Assembly: GCA_963733145.1 (NCBI GenBank)
Contig: CAVTCJ010000003.1
Location: forward strand, 372,001 to 436,000
Length of the DNA stretch: 64,000 nucleotides
Direction of reading: 5' to 3'
Source of the DNA: JAHIKV01 sp963733145
GTDB lineage: Bacteria > Planctomycetota > Planctomycetia > Pirellulales > Thermoguttaceae
Positions 38,673-47,681 of the stretch are shown piece by piece. Position 1 is the stretch's first letter. Each line of letters starts with the position of its first letter. The notes under the pieces were generated by a model. It did not search any database and was not told the origin of the DNA. It saw nothing but the letters and a program-made list of their open reading frames with translations. The position numbers and the translations under genes are program-made.

Positions 38673-39638
38673 TCAATCGTCGTTCGCTCCATTATTTGTG
38701 GCCGTTGCCGCCGTCATGCAGCCGGCGAGTCTTCCCACGAGTCGGGCGTAGATGAGAATCGTGAAGGCCAGCAGCGGCGCGCTGTACAAGGGCGTCAGCC
38801 AGGGCGACGGGCCGCGCAGCCCGTCCACCGTCAGCGCGGTCCAAACCATGGCCAGGGGCGCGGTCTCGAGGTAGAAGAGCACCCAGGCGCCCCAGACCCG
38901 CGGCAGGTTCCGCAAGACCGAGACGATGGCCAGCGGGGCCCAGGCCCCGTCGGCGGCCAGCGCCCCGAGCAGCACGAACGGAAACACGACGAACGTGACC
39001 AAGAGGAAGGGCGTCGACGAGCCGGCCCCGCTGAGCCATTGCACCAGCCCGCCGATCATGCACGCTTGCAGTCCCAGGGCGGCCAGATGGGCGAACGACC
39101 ACACCCACTCCTTCCATTCCAGCCCGGACTGAATGTCGATCGAGTCCCAGCCGTAAGACGTGTTCTCGATGATCGAGAGGCAGCAGGAGGCCGTGTAGCC
39201 GAGCGTCAGCAGGCCCGCCGCGCAGGGCGGCAGTCCCAGGAGCCGGGCGGTGGTCCCCCCGCCCACGGCCCCGTAGGCGATCCAAAACATCAACAGCCAG
39301 CCGGTGGCCATCAGCCCCACGGTGATGAAGGTCAACGTCTCGAGCGTGTTCAAGTAGAAGGGGAAGGTGAAGATGCCGCTGAGCATCGGCCATCGCGGGG
39401 GCGGCGGGAGGTCCTCGGCCGCGCCCGGCCGCTTCGGCGGCTCGGCCCAGTCGCGACTCACCGGCCGCGGCGGCGGAGTCGGCCGAGCCGGCGGCAACGG
39501 CGCGACCGGGGCCTGCGGCCGCTCCACCGGTTGGCTGAGCGCGTATTCCTCATCGTCGTCCGGCGGACGGATGTTTGGGCCGCCGCCGGATTGTGAGGCA
39601 GCGCCGGCCGAGTTTCGAGAAGAATCCTGATCGTTCAT
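38673..39638 (-). CDS. Multi-pass membrane protein with Pro-rich N-terminal tail
   Basis: 321 residues from ATG 39638. A Pro-rich, disordered cytoplasmic tail (PQAPVAPLPPARPTPPPRPV) is followed by six or so membrane helices, for example LTFITVGLMATGWLLMFWIA, LLVTFVVFPFVLLGALAADG and SAPLLAFTILIYARLVGRLA. This layout is common among planctomycete membrane proteins with no assigned function. I do not recognise a transporter signature. Confidence 0.8.
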   Translation of the reverse strand: MNDQDSSRNSAGAASQSGGGPNIRPPDDDEEYALSQPVERPQAPVAPLPPARPTPPPRPVSRDWAEPPKRPGAAEDLPPPPRWPMLSGIFTFPFYLNTLETLTFITVGLMATGWLLMFWIAYGAVGGGTTARLLGLPPCAAGLLTLGYTASCCLSIIENTSYGWDSIDIQSGLEWKEWVWSFAHLAALGLQACMIGGLVQWLSGAGSSTPFLLVTFVVFPFVLLGALAADGAWAPLAIVSVLRNLPRVWGAWVLFYLETAPLAMVWTALTVDGLRGPSPWLTPLYSAPLLAFTILIYARLVGRLAGCMTAATATNNGANDD

Positions 39639-39646
39639 AACGATTT

Positions 39647-40291
39647 TCAGGTCAAAAGGCACTCGTTTTGGTCATATAAAAACGAGTGCTGCCGCTCAAT
39701 CAGACAACCGGACGCGGCAGAGGGACGATTGACTCGGGTGCCTTGTTCGATCTGGTTGTGATAAGCCAGAATCGCCGTCATTAACCACCATACCACGAGA
39801 AGGGCAAGTATAGCGTAGGTTAGCCCATTCATCCAGCGGACGGCAAAGCCGACCAGTTTAGGATCGATCTCCGGGTGATGGGCTTCTACAACTTTCCGCT
39901 CGATTCGGACAGTGACAAAGTAATATGGAATCAGGATGAGCAGATTTCCCGCCGCCATGGCGATCCCGGAAAACTTGGTTGGGATCAGTCCGCCGGTGAA
40001 TGCAGTGAATGCGATGATCTGGAAGCTGGGATCGCGGTAGGCTGCGGGCAAGAAAGAGGCCAAGATACCGGCGGGGATCAAGCCCGCCAAGGCCATGCAC
40101 CATCCCAAAGGCAGCCCGGCAATTGTGGACTGCCAATTGGCCCGCACGGCTACATAAAGAGAATCGCGGGGCGTGATTTTCAACACCAAGGCAAGAACAA
40201 TCGCCTCGACAACGGCGACCAGCGGCAGAAGAATGACGAAGATCACCCAGTGCCCGATGAAACTCGGTAATGCAAGGTTTGCAAAGAGCAT
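39647..40291 (-). CDS. Membrane protein of unknown function
   Basis: ATG 40291 starts MLFANLALPSFIGHWVIFVI, then LLPLVAVVEAIVLALVLK, with several further hydrophobic segments (GWCMALAGLIPAGILASFLP, MAAGNLLILIPYYFVTVRIE, LTYAILALLVVWWLMTAILA). About 214 residues. The upstream extension overlaps a HicB-like remnant and is not needed. It ends just before the start of the next membrane protein gene, so the two are probably co-transcribed. Function unknown. Confidence 0.75.
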   Translation of the reverse strand: MLFANLALPSFIGHWVIFVILLPLVAVVEAIVLALVLKITPRDSLYVAVRANWQSTIAGLPLGWCMALAGLIPAGILASFLPAAYRDPSFQIIAFTAFTGGLIPTKFSGIAMAAGNLLILIPYYFVTVRIERKVVEAHHPEIDPKLVGFAVRWMNGLTYAILALLVVWWLMTAILAYHNQIEQGTRVNRPSAASGCLIERQHSFLYDQNECLLT

Positions 40292-40324
40292 GTTGTCGTG
40301 AGCTGGTGAATGAGTTCCACTCGT

Positions 40325-40520
40325 TTCCTTTGATCTGTAGCTCGGCCGCGCGGCGGACACCGGGAATCTTTCCGCTAATGAGCCCTTCGTAGAGTTCCCG
40401 CAGATTTTCCTGCAACTCCTCCCGAGTCCCGGCCTGAGTCATATAGTCGGGAAAGTCCTCCAGATACCCGAGCCAACTATCCTCATCCTGCCAGTAGATA
40501 TAACGATCATAGCGTGATTT
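40325..40520 (-). pseudogene. HicB-like antitoxin remnant
   Basis: The minus strand encodes RYDRYIYWQDEDSWLGYLED, FPDYMTQAGTREELQENLRE and LYEGLISGKIPGVRRAAELQ, which is the typical HicB-like antitoxin fold from near its start to its end. No ATG, GTG or TTG stands where the family starts (ATA is found), and the frame runs on past the normal end into the next gene. No HicA-like partner is visible. It is best read as a relic. Confidence 0.55.
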
Positions 40521-40609
40521 TATTCCAGTTGGATGCCGGTTACAAGATGGGGCAGAACACCCTCCGATGCCGACGACAACGATTGCCGTCGTTAAGATGC
40601 ACTGAATGT

Positions 40610-40915
40610 TCGAGCAACCTTATCCCGGATTATTCCTAGCGCGGCTTAGCCGCAACCAATTGTGGTCTTGGGTCCTGGGTCTTAGGTCTTGGGTCTTCGT
40701 GCCAAGACCTAAGACCCAAGACCTAAGACCCAAGACCGTCAAAGATTGAGGACGATTTCTCAATCCCAAAAACTAATGGCATAAACACGAAGGAGCATCG
40801 TCATTCTGAGCGCAGCGAAGAATCTGGGCTGTTTGCGGCACATCGGAGATCCTTCGCTGCGCTCAGGATGACGTTTATGAATAATCCGGGTTATCCGGTA
40901 ACCGTTCACGGAACG
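40610..40915. repeat. Composite repeat cluster (family E, GATTGAGGA tail, family H)
   Basis: In order: CCGGATTATTCCTAGCGCGG with AGCCGCAACCAATTGTG; the family E hairpin (40664-40737); GTCAAAGATTGAGGACGATT; the family H palindrome TCATTCTGAGCGCAGCGAAG (40801-40872); and CCGTTCACGGAACGG. The same modules, partly inverted, recur at 45253-45476, and the E-to-GATTGAGGA part at 8888-8985. No gene is present. Confidence 0.88.
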
Positions 40916-40947
40916 GTTTCACCTAAAGACCCGGTCGCGCGTCGATT

Positions 40948-42060
40948 CTAGCCGGCTTTGTGGCGAATGGGCTGAGATTTTGCCGGGCCGAAGTGATGCG
41001 CGGGAAGAATGTGGCCGGGGGTTTTGGCCAGGGGGCCCGTCGGGCCGTTGAGTTCGCCGGTCCAACTGTGGGCGTCGATGCGGGCGAGAATCTGACCGGC
41101 CACGGCCAGGGCGTCGCGGCCCGCCTCGCCGTCGACCAGCGGCCGCCGGCCCGTGCGAATCGAGTCCACAAAATCGTCCTGCTCCAAGACCAGGGCGTCG
41201 ACCGCGTCGAACGTCCGGGTTTCGCTGGGCAGATGCTCTTCGGCGAAATGGACCCGATAGTGGGCAATCTGCTCGGGCGTGAGCCGATCGACGTCGAACC
41301 GGCGGCGGCGGAGCGTTTCGCTGGGGCGAATGAACTTCACGCCCCGGGCGGCGAAGTCGAACGACGTGAAACCGGCGGCGGACCAGACCTGCATCCGCCG
41401 CGCCTGTTCGTCGCTCACCCGCGAGGCGGAAAGCGCGGCCACGCAGCCGCACTCGAACTCGAGCCGGGCGTTGGCCACGTCCTCGTGCCCGCCGAGGACC
41501 GAGAAGCCCAGGGCCTCGACCTTCCGCAGCGGACTGCGGACCATCGACAGCACCAGATCGATGTCGTGGATCATCACGTCGAGGACCACGCCCACGTCGG
41601 TCGAGCGGAAAGTGAACCCGCTGGCGCGGACGGCCTGGATGAATTTCGGCTCGGCGATTTCGGCGGCGGCGGCTTGGAAGGCGGGATTGAACCGCTCGAC
41701 GTGGCCCACCTGAAGCACGACCTTGTTCCGCCGGGCGGCGGAGACCAACTCGTCGGCCTCGATCCGGCTGATGCAGAGCGGCTTTTCGACGAGCAGATGG
41801 ACGCCCGCGTCGAGAAACCGCCGGGCGATCGAGTAATGCAGGCTGGTCGGGGCGGCGATTACGGCCGCGTCGATGCGGTCGAGCAAACCCGTAAAGTCGG
41901 CCATCCCCTCGGCGCCGCACTCGGCGGCGACGCGGTGGCGATTTTCCGCGGCGGGATCGACAATGGCCAGCAGTTCGACGTCGTCGCGGGCGGCGAGCTT
42001 TTGGGCGTGGAATCCGCCCAAGCGTCCGGCGCCGACGACGGCCATGCGAAGTTTGTTCAT
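40948..42060 (-). CDS. Gfo/Idh/MocA family oxidoreductase in the lipid A cluster
   Basis: 370 residues from ATG 42060. The Rossmann motif is MAVVGAGRLGGFHAQKLA, followed by IDAAVIAAPTSLHYSIARRF and the catalytic LLVEKPLC. It is the fourth gene after ompH-like, lpxC and lpxA on the same strand. Gfo/Idh oxidoreductases beside lpxA include GnnA, which oxidises UDP-GlcNAc at C3 on the way to 2,3-diamino lipid A; a GnnB aminotransferase would be expected too but is not in the window. The GnnA role is therefore a suggestion only. Confidence 0.85.
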   Translation of the reverse strand: MNKLRMAVVGAGRLGGFHAQKLAARDDVELLAIVDPAAENRHRVAAECGAEGMADFTGLLDRIDAAVIAAPTSLHYSIARRFLDAGVHLLVEKPLCISRIEADELVSAARRNKVVLQVGHVERFNPAFQAAAAEIAEPKFIQAVRASGFTFRSTDVGVVLDVMIHDIDLVLSMVRSPLRKVEALGFSVLGGHEDVANARLEFECGCVAALSASRVSDEQARRMQVWSAAGFTSFDFAARGVKFIRPSETLRRRRFDVDRLTPEQIAHYRVHFAEEHLPSETRTFDAVDALVLEQDDFVDSIRTGRRPLVDGEAGRDALAVAGQILARIDAHSWTGELNGPTGPLAKTPGHILPAHHFGPAKSQPIRHKAG

Positions 42061-42118
42061 TCGGATGTTCCCTGCGAAACCGCAAGCGGATGGAGAATCA
42101 ATCCGCCGATCTTCACCA

Positions 42119-42152
42119 ACCACTAGCCACTAGCCACTAACCACTAGCCACT
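42119..42152. repeat. Tandem CCACTAGCCACTAACCACTAG repeat
   Basis: Four to five copies of a seven- to eight-base CCACTAG unit fill the short gap between lpxA and the oxidoreductase gene. Confidence 0.8.
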
Positions 42153-42157
42153 GATCG

Positions 42158-42964
42158 CTACGCCGCTTTCCGCCGTTCGCGGCCGCGGCCGTGGACGCCC
42201 TCGTGCTGTCCCTGGACGAAGGCCAGCAGGTGGTTCACCTGCGGCACGAGGAGCCCGTTGGCGCGGAGGATTTCCCAGGCGTTTTCCAGCCCGACCTTCG
42301 AGCGGTAGAGCAGCCGATGGGCCTCGGCCAGGGCGTGGATGACCTGCGGCGAGAAATCGTTGCGTTTCAGTCCCACGGCGTTGATGCAGCGGGGCCGGGC
42401 CGGATAGCCCTCGGCCAGCATGTACGGCGGCACGTCGTGGCGGACGGCGCTCAGGCCGGCGATGAAACTGTAGCTGCCGATGGTGGCGAAGTGATGCACC
42501 GCCACGGCGCCGGAGAACGAGGCGAAGTCGTGGACGTGAACGTGTCCGGCCAGCAGCGTGCCGTTGGCCGCGATAATGTGGTTGCCCAACTGGCAATCGT
42601 GGGCGACGTGGCTGCACGCCATGAGGAAGTTGTGGTCGCCGATGCGGGTGACGCCGTCCTCTTTTTCCGAGGCCCGATTGATGGTCACGCACTCGCGGAT
42701 GATGTTGTGGTCGCCGATGAGGACTTGCGTGTCGCTGCCGGTGTAGCTGATGTCCTGCGGCTCGCCGCCGATGACCGTGTTGGGATAGATGTGGTTGTCG
42801 CGTCCGATGGTCACGCTGCCCATCAGGGTGACGTTGTTTTCCAGCCGGGTGCCGCGTCCGATGCGGACTTTCGGCCCAATGACGCAATACGGTCCGATTT
42901 GGACGTCGTCGTCGATTTCAGCGCGGTGGTCGATCGAGCAATTTGCGGCGAAGTAGTGGGCCAT
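42158..42964 (-). CDS. lpxA: Acyl-ACP--UDP-N-acetylglucosamine O-acyltransferase
   Basis: 268 residues from ATG 42964 behind GAAGGAG. A left-handed beta-helix of hexapeptide repeats is obvious (IGPYCVIGPKVRIGRGTRLE, VTIGRDNHIYPNTVIGGEPQ). The LpxA-specific QDISY and HVAHDC motifs with the catalytic His are present, and so is the alpha-helical tail (ALAEAHRLLYRSKVGLENAW). It adds the first acyl chain to UDP-GlcNAc in lipid A synthesis. The upstream in-frame extension to 43051 lacks homology. Confidence 0.95.
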   Translation of the reverse strand: MAHYFAANCSIDHRAEIDDDVQIGPYCVIGPKVRIGRGTRLENNVTLMGSVTIGRDNHIYPNTVIGGEPQDISYTGSDTQVLIGDHNIIRECVTINRASEKEDGVTRIGDHNFLMACSHVAHDCQLGNHIIAANGTLLAGHVHVHDFASFSGAVAVHHFATIGSYSFIAGLSAVRHDVPPYMLAEGYPARPRCINAVGLKRNDFSPQVIHALAEAHRLLYRSKVGLENAWEILRANGLLVPQVNHLLAFVQGQHEGVHGRGRERRKAA

Positions 42965-43111
42965 CTCCGCGACTCCTTCAAGTTTTGCTACCGCCGGGGT
43001 GGCGGCTTGCGTTTGATAAAAACGGCGGCCGTTCCATCGGCCACCGGTCAAGCTCCGGGTTGAGTTGCAGGTTGGTGTGGCAGTGGAACTGCCGCCCCGC
43101 CGCCTGATTGT

Positions 43112-43986
43112 TTACGCACAATGTTTCAGTTGTTTATGGTTGTTGACTCCGGCGACGATCGCCCGGACCAATTCACCGTTCAACCGATGACCGCTGCGAT
43201 AGGCCGCGAAGTAGCCTACCAGGTCGCGGCCGGCCAGCGCCAGGTCGCCGACCATGTCCATCATTTTGTGGCGGACGCACTCGTCGGGAAAACGGAGTTG
43301 ATTGTCGATGGGACCCTTTGGCCCGAAAATCAGCAGGTCCTGGAAGGTGGTCCGCCTACCCAAGCCGCGGGCCTTGATCGCCTCCGCCTCGGCCTCCAGC
43401 AGGAACGTCCGGCTGGGCGCCAGGTTGAGGTGGAAGTGGCGCGGCGAGAGGGAGATTTCCAGCGATTGCCGGCCGATCGGACTGCCGCTGCCGTAATCCA
43501 GTTCATAGCGGAGGATGCGCTTGCCCGAGCGGCAAGGCCGGGCCTCGATCCAACTCTCCTGGTTGCCGACGCGAATCACGCGGTCGACGACCAGTTGCTC
43601 GCGGGGGGCGTCTTGCTCGACGATTCCGGCGGCCCGCAACGCCTCGACGAACGGCAAACTGGAGCCGTCGCAGCCGGGCATCTCGGGCCGGTCGACCCAT
43701 AGCTCGCAGTTGTCGATCGCCAGCCCGGCCAGCGCCGCCATGATGTGTTCGATCATCTCGACCGCGGCCTTGCCGAGGCGGAGCGTCGTCCGGCGGGGCG
43801 TTTCCACCCGATGCTCGATCAGGGCGGGGATCCGCGGGGCGCCGGGCAGGTCGCCTCTGACGAAGACGATGCCCACCCCGGCGCCGCCGGCCGGAACTCG
43901 ACCTTTACGTCGCGGCCGCTCCAGTATCCGACCCCTTCAATTGTGGCGGGGGCGGCTATCGTTCGCTGCTTTCGGTTCGTGTCCAT
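43112..43986 (-). CDS. lpxC: UDP-3-O-acyl-N-acetylglucosamine deacetylase, one frameshift
   Basis: Reading from ATG 43986 gives RKQRTIAAPATIEGVGYWSG and VKVEFRPA, the LpxC N-terminus, then one lost base near 43888 joins it to GVGIVFVRGDLPGAPRI. The zinc and catalytic motifs follow: VEMIEHIMAALAGLAIDNCE, LPFVEALRAAGI, FPDECVRHKMMDMVGDLALA and YRSGHRLNGELVRAI. The span is a multiple of three minus one, as one missing base predicts, giving 291 residues. It is the committed step of lipid A synthesis, a further sign of an outer membrane. Being essential in most bacteria that make lipid A, the break is probably an error. Confidence 0.93.
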
Positions 43987-44071
43987 CCCTCGGCTGCCAG
44001 TCGTCCTTGACTTTTTAGAGATGAGTATACGCTTCCGCCGATTCTTGCGCCGGCCGTCCGTGGCCGGAATG

Positions 44072-44749
44072 TCATCGGTTGCCGTTGAAGGGAACCGTCG
44101 GCCTCTGCGGCGGCATTCCGCGGCGGTCGGCCTGACCGGGGTTGATCGCCGTCCGGTTCAACTCCGCCAGGATGGCGTCGGTGATGTCCAGGCCGCGGTC
44201 GTACCAAACCACCGGCCGGTTGATGCCCTGCAACACGCTGTCCGCCTGCTGGGGGTCGATTTCGTCGCCGTTGAAACGGAGCACCATGTCGATGCTGTGC
44301 TGCCGGGCGAAATAGTCGGTGGCCTGCCAAATCTCCTGGTACACGGCGTAATAGATTTTGGCCTCGCGTTGCAGGAATTCGTTTCGCTGCAAGCGGATTT
44401 TTACTTCCAGGTCGGCTTGCCGTTTGGCCAGGTCTTCCTCCTGGGCCTTATAGTCGGGCGTGCCCTTGTTGAGTTGTTGCAGAGACTCGGCGAGCTTTTG
44501 GATGGTGCCGCGCTCGGTTTGCACCCATTTTTCGGCGTTTGCCACGTCGGACTTCATGTCCGTCATCATTCCCTTGAAGCGGGCGTGATTCTTGAAGATG
44601 CGGCTGATGTCGATCAGGGCGAGCCTGGGACCGGCCGTCGGCTGCATCTGGGCCCGCGGCATTTGCTGCCCTTGGGCCACAACCTGGGGGCAGAACAGGC
44701 TTAACGATAAGAGGGCGGGCAGCAGGGCCCAATAGAGCGTTCTCTTCAC
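44072..44749 (-). CDS. OmpH/Skp family periplasmic chaperone
   Basis: 225 residues with a Sec signal (LYWALLPALLSLSLFCPQVV), the Skp start ALIDISRIFKNHARFKGMMT, a long coiled coil (VQTERGTIQKLAESLQQLNK, YKAQEEDLAKRQADLEVKIR) and the end DVTDAILAEL-like (LDITDAILAELNR). Skp-type proteins carry unfolded outer-membrane proteins. It is the first gene of a cluster with lpxC, lpxA and an oxidoreductase, like the bamA-ompH-lpx arrangement of other bacteria. The Asn/Pro-rich tail is variable. Confidence 0.9.
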   Translation of the reverse strand: MKRTLYWALLPALLSLSLFCPQVVAQGQQMPRAQMQPTAGPRLALIDISRIFKNHARFKGMMTDMKSDVANAEKWVQTERGTIQKLAESLQQLNKGTPDYKAQEEDLAKRQADLEVKIRLQRNEFLQREAKIYYAVYQEIWQATDYFARQHSIDMVLRFNGDEIDPQQADSVLQGINRPVVWYDRGLDITDAILAELNRTAINPGQADRRGMPPQRPTVPFNGNR

Positions 44750-45547
44750 GTCAGCACTCCTTGCTGTTGCGTCGGGTTTCCGCGGGCGAAAACGGTCACG
44801 GGGAACCGTGTTTCACTCCGTTCCGACTGGATCCTTCCATTCGAACAGAATTGCTCCCCTGAGTTCCCAGGGAGGCGATATTTTGCCCGTTCGGGGCCTT
44901 TGGGTAAATAGCAGATATTTCGTTTCGCGGTCCGTGAACTTAAACATTTGCCGCACAACGACTTACGCAGCCGGGTTCGGCTGTCCGGCCCGGCCGGTCC
45001 GCAACGGCCGCAGCCGACGGTTCAATTTTTTCGGGCGATTTTCACGTTTACGCCATAAAATTCGGGCATCGCACGTCGGGTGCATGAAAGGCAATTCGAC
45101 GCGTCCGACAGGTCGGACATTGCCTCTTCGGGTGCGTTGCACGCACCTTACGAAATGGGTCATCCTATGCACCATACGAAGTAACAGCCAACCCAGTTCG
45201 AGATTTCTCCGAATCTTTATACTTCGCATTTCGCTTTCTCGTGAGGTTAATATATTAGCCCGGATTATTCATAAACACGAAGGAACATTGTCATTCTGAG
45301 CGCAGCGAAGAATCTGGGCTGTTTGCGGCGCATCGGAGATCCTTCGCTGCGCTCAGGATGACGTTTATACCATTAGACTTTAGGATTGAGGAAACATCCT
45401 CAATGTTTTTCTGGCGATAATCGGAACTTACGTCGTCACAATTGGTTGCGGCTACGCCGCGCTAGGAATAATCCGGGTTAGAGAAGGAAACGCTCTTCTC
45501 GACAGCGCCTATTCCTTGACGCCGCTTCGGCGGGGCATGCCTCGTCG
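44750..45547. other. Non-coding gap with composite repeats
   Basis: No convincing gene in about 0.8 kb. The first 500 bp have open frames with poor protein character. From 45253 to 45476 lie CCCGGATTATTC, the family H palindrome (45291-45363), a GGATTGAGGA hairpin and the inverse of CCTAGCGCGG...CAATTGTG, matching parts of 40610-40915. Confidence 0.75.
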
Positions 45548-45660
45548 ATCGTGACCGCGGCCCGTCGGAATGGACGCCCGCCGAGCGGGACAAGATTCTG
45601 GCTCTCTTCCGCAAGCAGTTGGCCCGCAAGGATCGGTTGCGGTTCATACCCGATCCATAG
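45548..45660 (+). pseudogene. C-terminal fragment of an unidentified protein
   Basis: A short stretch reads DRDRGPSEWTPAERDKILAL and FRKQLARKDRLRFIPDP then stops at 45660. The composition is protein-like, but there is no start. It is followed by a family G repeat at 45667-45719 and a family L arm near 45735. It probably is a relic. Confidence 0.4.
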
Positions 45661-45666
45661 CCGGAA

Positions 45667-45719
45667 TTGTGGCGCAGGCGTCCCGCCTGCTCTGTGCAGC
45701 CGAGACGGCCGCACCACAA
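45667..45719. repeat. Family G repeat, intergenic copy
   Basis: TTGTGGCGCAGGCGTCCCGC with a facing GACGGCCGCACCACAA arm; the in-gene copy is at 18398-18448. Confidence 0.8.
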
Positions 45720-45967
45720 CACACCCAGCTCCACCATCGGCGACGGGAGTCGCCTCCTACAACAGCCCATTCCCCCTCTGTCGGGGCAAGGCCGGGGCGG
45801 CGGGCGGCTTTTGCCGGAATAGTCCGAAGTCTACGCGGTCGAAAAGGTTTCCGCCGCCAGAGAGGTAGCTTGCTCCACTGGCTCCCGTGTGTCAGAATAA
45901 ATAAGCTGCGCAGGTTTTACGCCCGCTTCACATAGACACACATCTCTCATTTCTGGAGACAGACCGC

Positions 45968-47511
45968 ATGATCCGCTCGATTTTCCGCCGACATCTTTGC
46001 CTCGTATTGCTGACGTTGTTCGCGGTCTCGGCCGTTGCCGCCGATACGGCCAAGCCAAAACCCCAGAAGAAAGCGGAGAAAGCCGAGAAAGCGGCGAAGG
46101 CTGAAAAAGCCGAAAAGAAGCCCGCCGAGCCCGCGCCGAAAATCGAGACGCTGACGGTCAAGAAAAAACCGTTTCGCATCGTGGTCGAGTTGGACGGCGT
46201 GTTCGAGGCCGAGAACACTGCGGAAATCAGTGTTTCGCCCGAGGCCTGGCCGAAGCTGACGGTGCTGAAGGCCGCCGAACATGGCCAGCACGTCCGCAAG
46301 GGGGACGTGATTCTCGAATTGGAGACCGAGAAGCTCGACCTGGCCATCGCCGATCTGCGCGACGACCTGAAACTCTCCGGTCTGGCGATCAAACTTGCCG
46401 AGGAGAATCTGGACTCGTCGGAAAAGACCACGCCGCTGGATCTCGAATCGAGCCGCCGCGCCGCCAAGGTCGCCGAGGAAGACAAGCGGTTTTTCTTCGA
46501 GGTCGCCAAACCTTTCAGTCTCAAGGCGGTGGACTTCGGCCTGAAGGTCGCCCGCGAGCAACTGGAATATCAACAGGAAGAGTACGACCAGTTGGAAAAG
46601 ATGTACAAGGCCGACGACATCACCGAGGAGACCGAAGCGATCGTGCTGAAACGGGCGCGGGATACGCTGGATCAGGCGAAGTTCGCGCTCGAACGCGCGC
46701 GGATCAATCACGACTTCGCCCTGAAGTACACCCTGCCGCGGATGGAGCAGGAAGTCAACGAATCGACCCAGCGGACGAAGCTGGAAATGGAGAAGAACAC
46801 AGCGGCACTCCCCCTGACGTTGAATAAACAGCGCTTGGAGCTGGTCAAGATGCGCCAGGACCGGAAACAGTCGGACGACCGGCTGGAGAAGCTGCTGGCC
46901 GACCGCAAGAAGATGATCGTCCGGCGCCGATCGACGGGATCGTCTATTACGGCGAGATCACCCGCGGACGGCCCGCCGATTCCTCGGCGATGGAGTCCAT
47001 GCTTCGTCCCCAGGGGACCATCCCGCCGAACCAGGTGGTGATGACCATTGTCGAGCCGCGGCCGATGGACGTCCGCGCGACCGTTTCCGAGGATGACCTG
47101 GGAGATCTGCGGCCGGGCCTGCCGGGGACCGCCGTGCCGACCGGCTATCCCGAGTTGCGGCTGCCGGTCGATCTCGATTCGGTGAGCGACATTCCCATCG
47201 GGCCGGGCCGCTTCGACGGCCGCTTGAACGTCCATCTGAAAGGGAAGTCGAAGCTCTTGATGCCCGGCATGACCTGCAAGATCAAGCTGGTTCCGTATCG
47301 GAAAACGGAGGCGATCCTCGTGCCGCCGAAGGTCATCGTCACCGATGAGTTGGACGACGAGAAGCAGTACGTCGAGGTGCTCGGCAAGGACGGCAAGCCG
47401 GTCCGCCGCAACGTGACCGTCGGCCGCAAGACCGACAAGCAGGTCGAGATACTGGCAGGCTTGAAGGCGGGCGAGAAGGTCGTTCTGGAGCCGAAGAAGG
47501 ACGCGGACTGA
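45968..47511 (+). CDS. HlyD-family periplasmic adaptor, one frameshift
   Basis: About 514 residues. A Sec signal and a Lys/Ala/Glu-rich linker (KAEKAEKAAKAEKAEKKPAE) precede a lipoyl/barrel-sandwich half (TAEISVSPEAWPKLTVLKAA, EHGQHVRKGDVILELE) and a long coiled coil (residues about 110-310). After a frame change near 46925 come APIDGIVYYGEITRGRPADS and the second half (VVMTIVEPRPMDVRATVSED, LMPGMTCKIKLVPYRKTEAI, VGRKTDKQVEILAGLKAGEK). It would link an inner-membrane transporter to the envelope; no transporter gene is adjacent in the window, though a HlyD-like orphan adaptor is common in planctomycetes. Confidence 0.88.
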
Positions 47512-47526
47512 GGAAGCAACGCCTCG

Positions 47527-47658
47527 TTCCCATGCTCGGCATGGGAACGCATTGGCGGGATGCTCCGCATCCCTGAGATCGGATCGGGCGGTATGTTCAT
47601 TGCCCTATAACGAACGCGGAGCGTGCGGACAGTGTGTTCCCATGCAGAGCATGGGAAC
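47527..47658. repeat. Pair of GTTCCCATGC(T)...GCATGGGAAC palindromes
   Basis: CGTTCCCATGCTCGGCATGG at 47526 and GTTCCCATGCAGAGCATGGG at 47636 are two copies of one hairpin family, separated by about 85 bp, in the gap between the adaptor gene and the toroid protein gene. Confidence 0.8.
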
Positions 47659-47681
47659 AAGCGTTGGATAAGGATCAATAC

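Noticed and set aside
44808..45299. Plus-strand open frame in the gap after the ompH-like gene
   Set aside because: Composition is unlike a protein, no ribosome site, and it ends in repeats.
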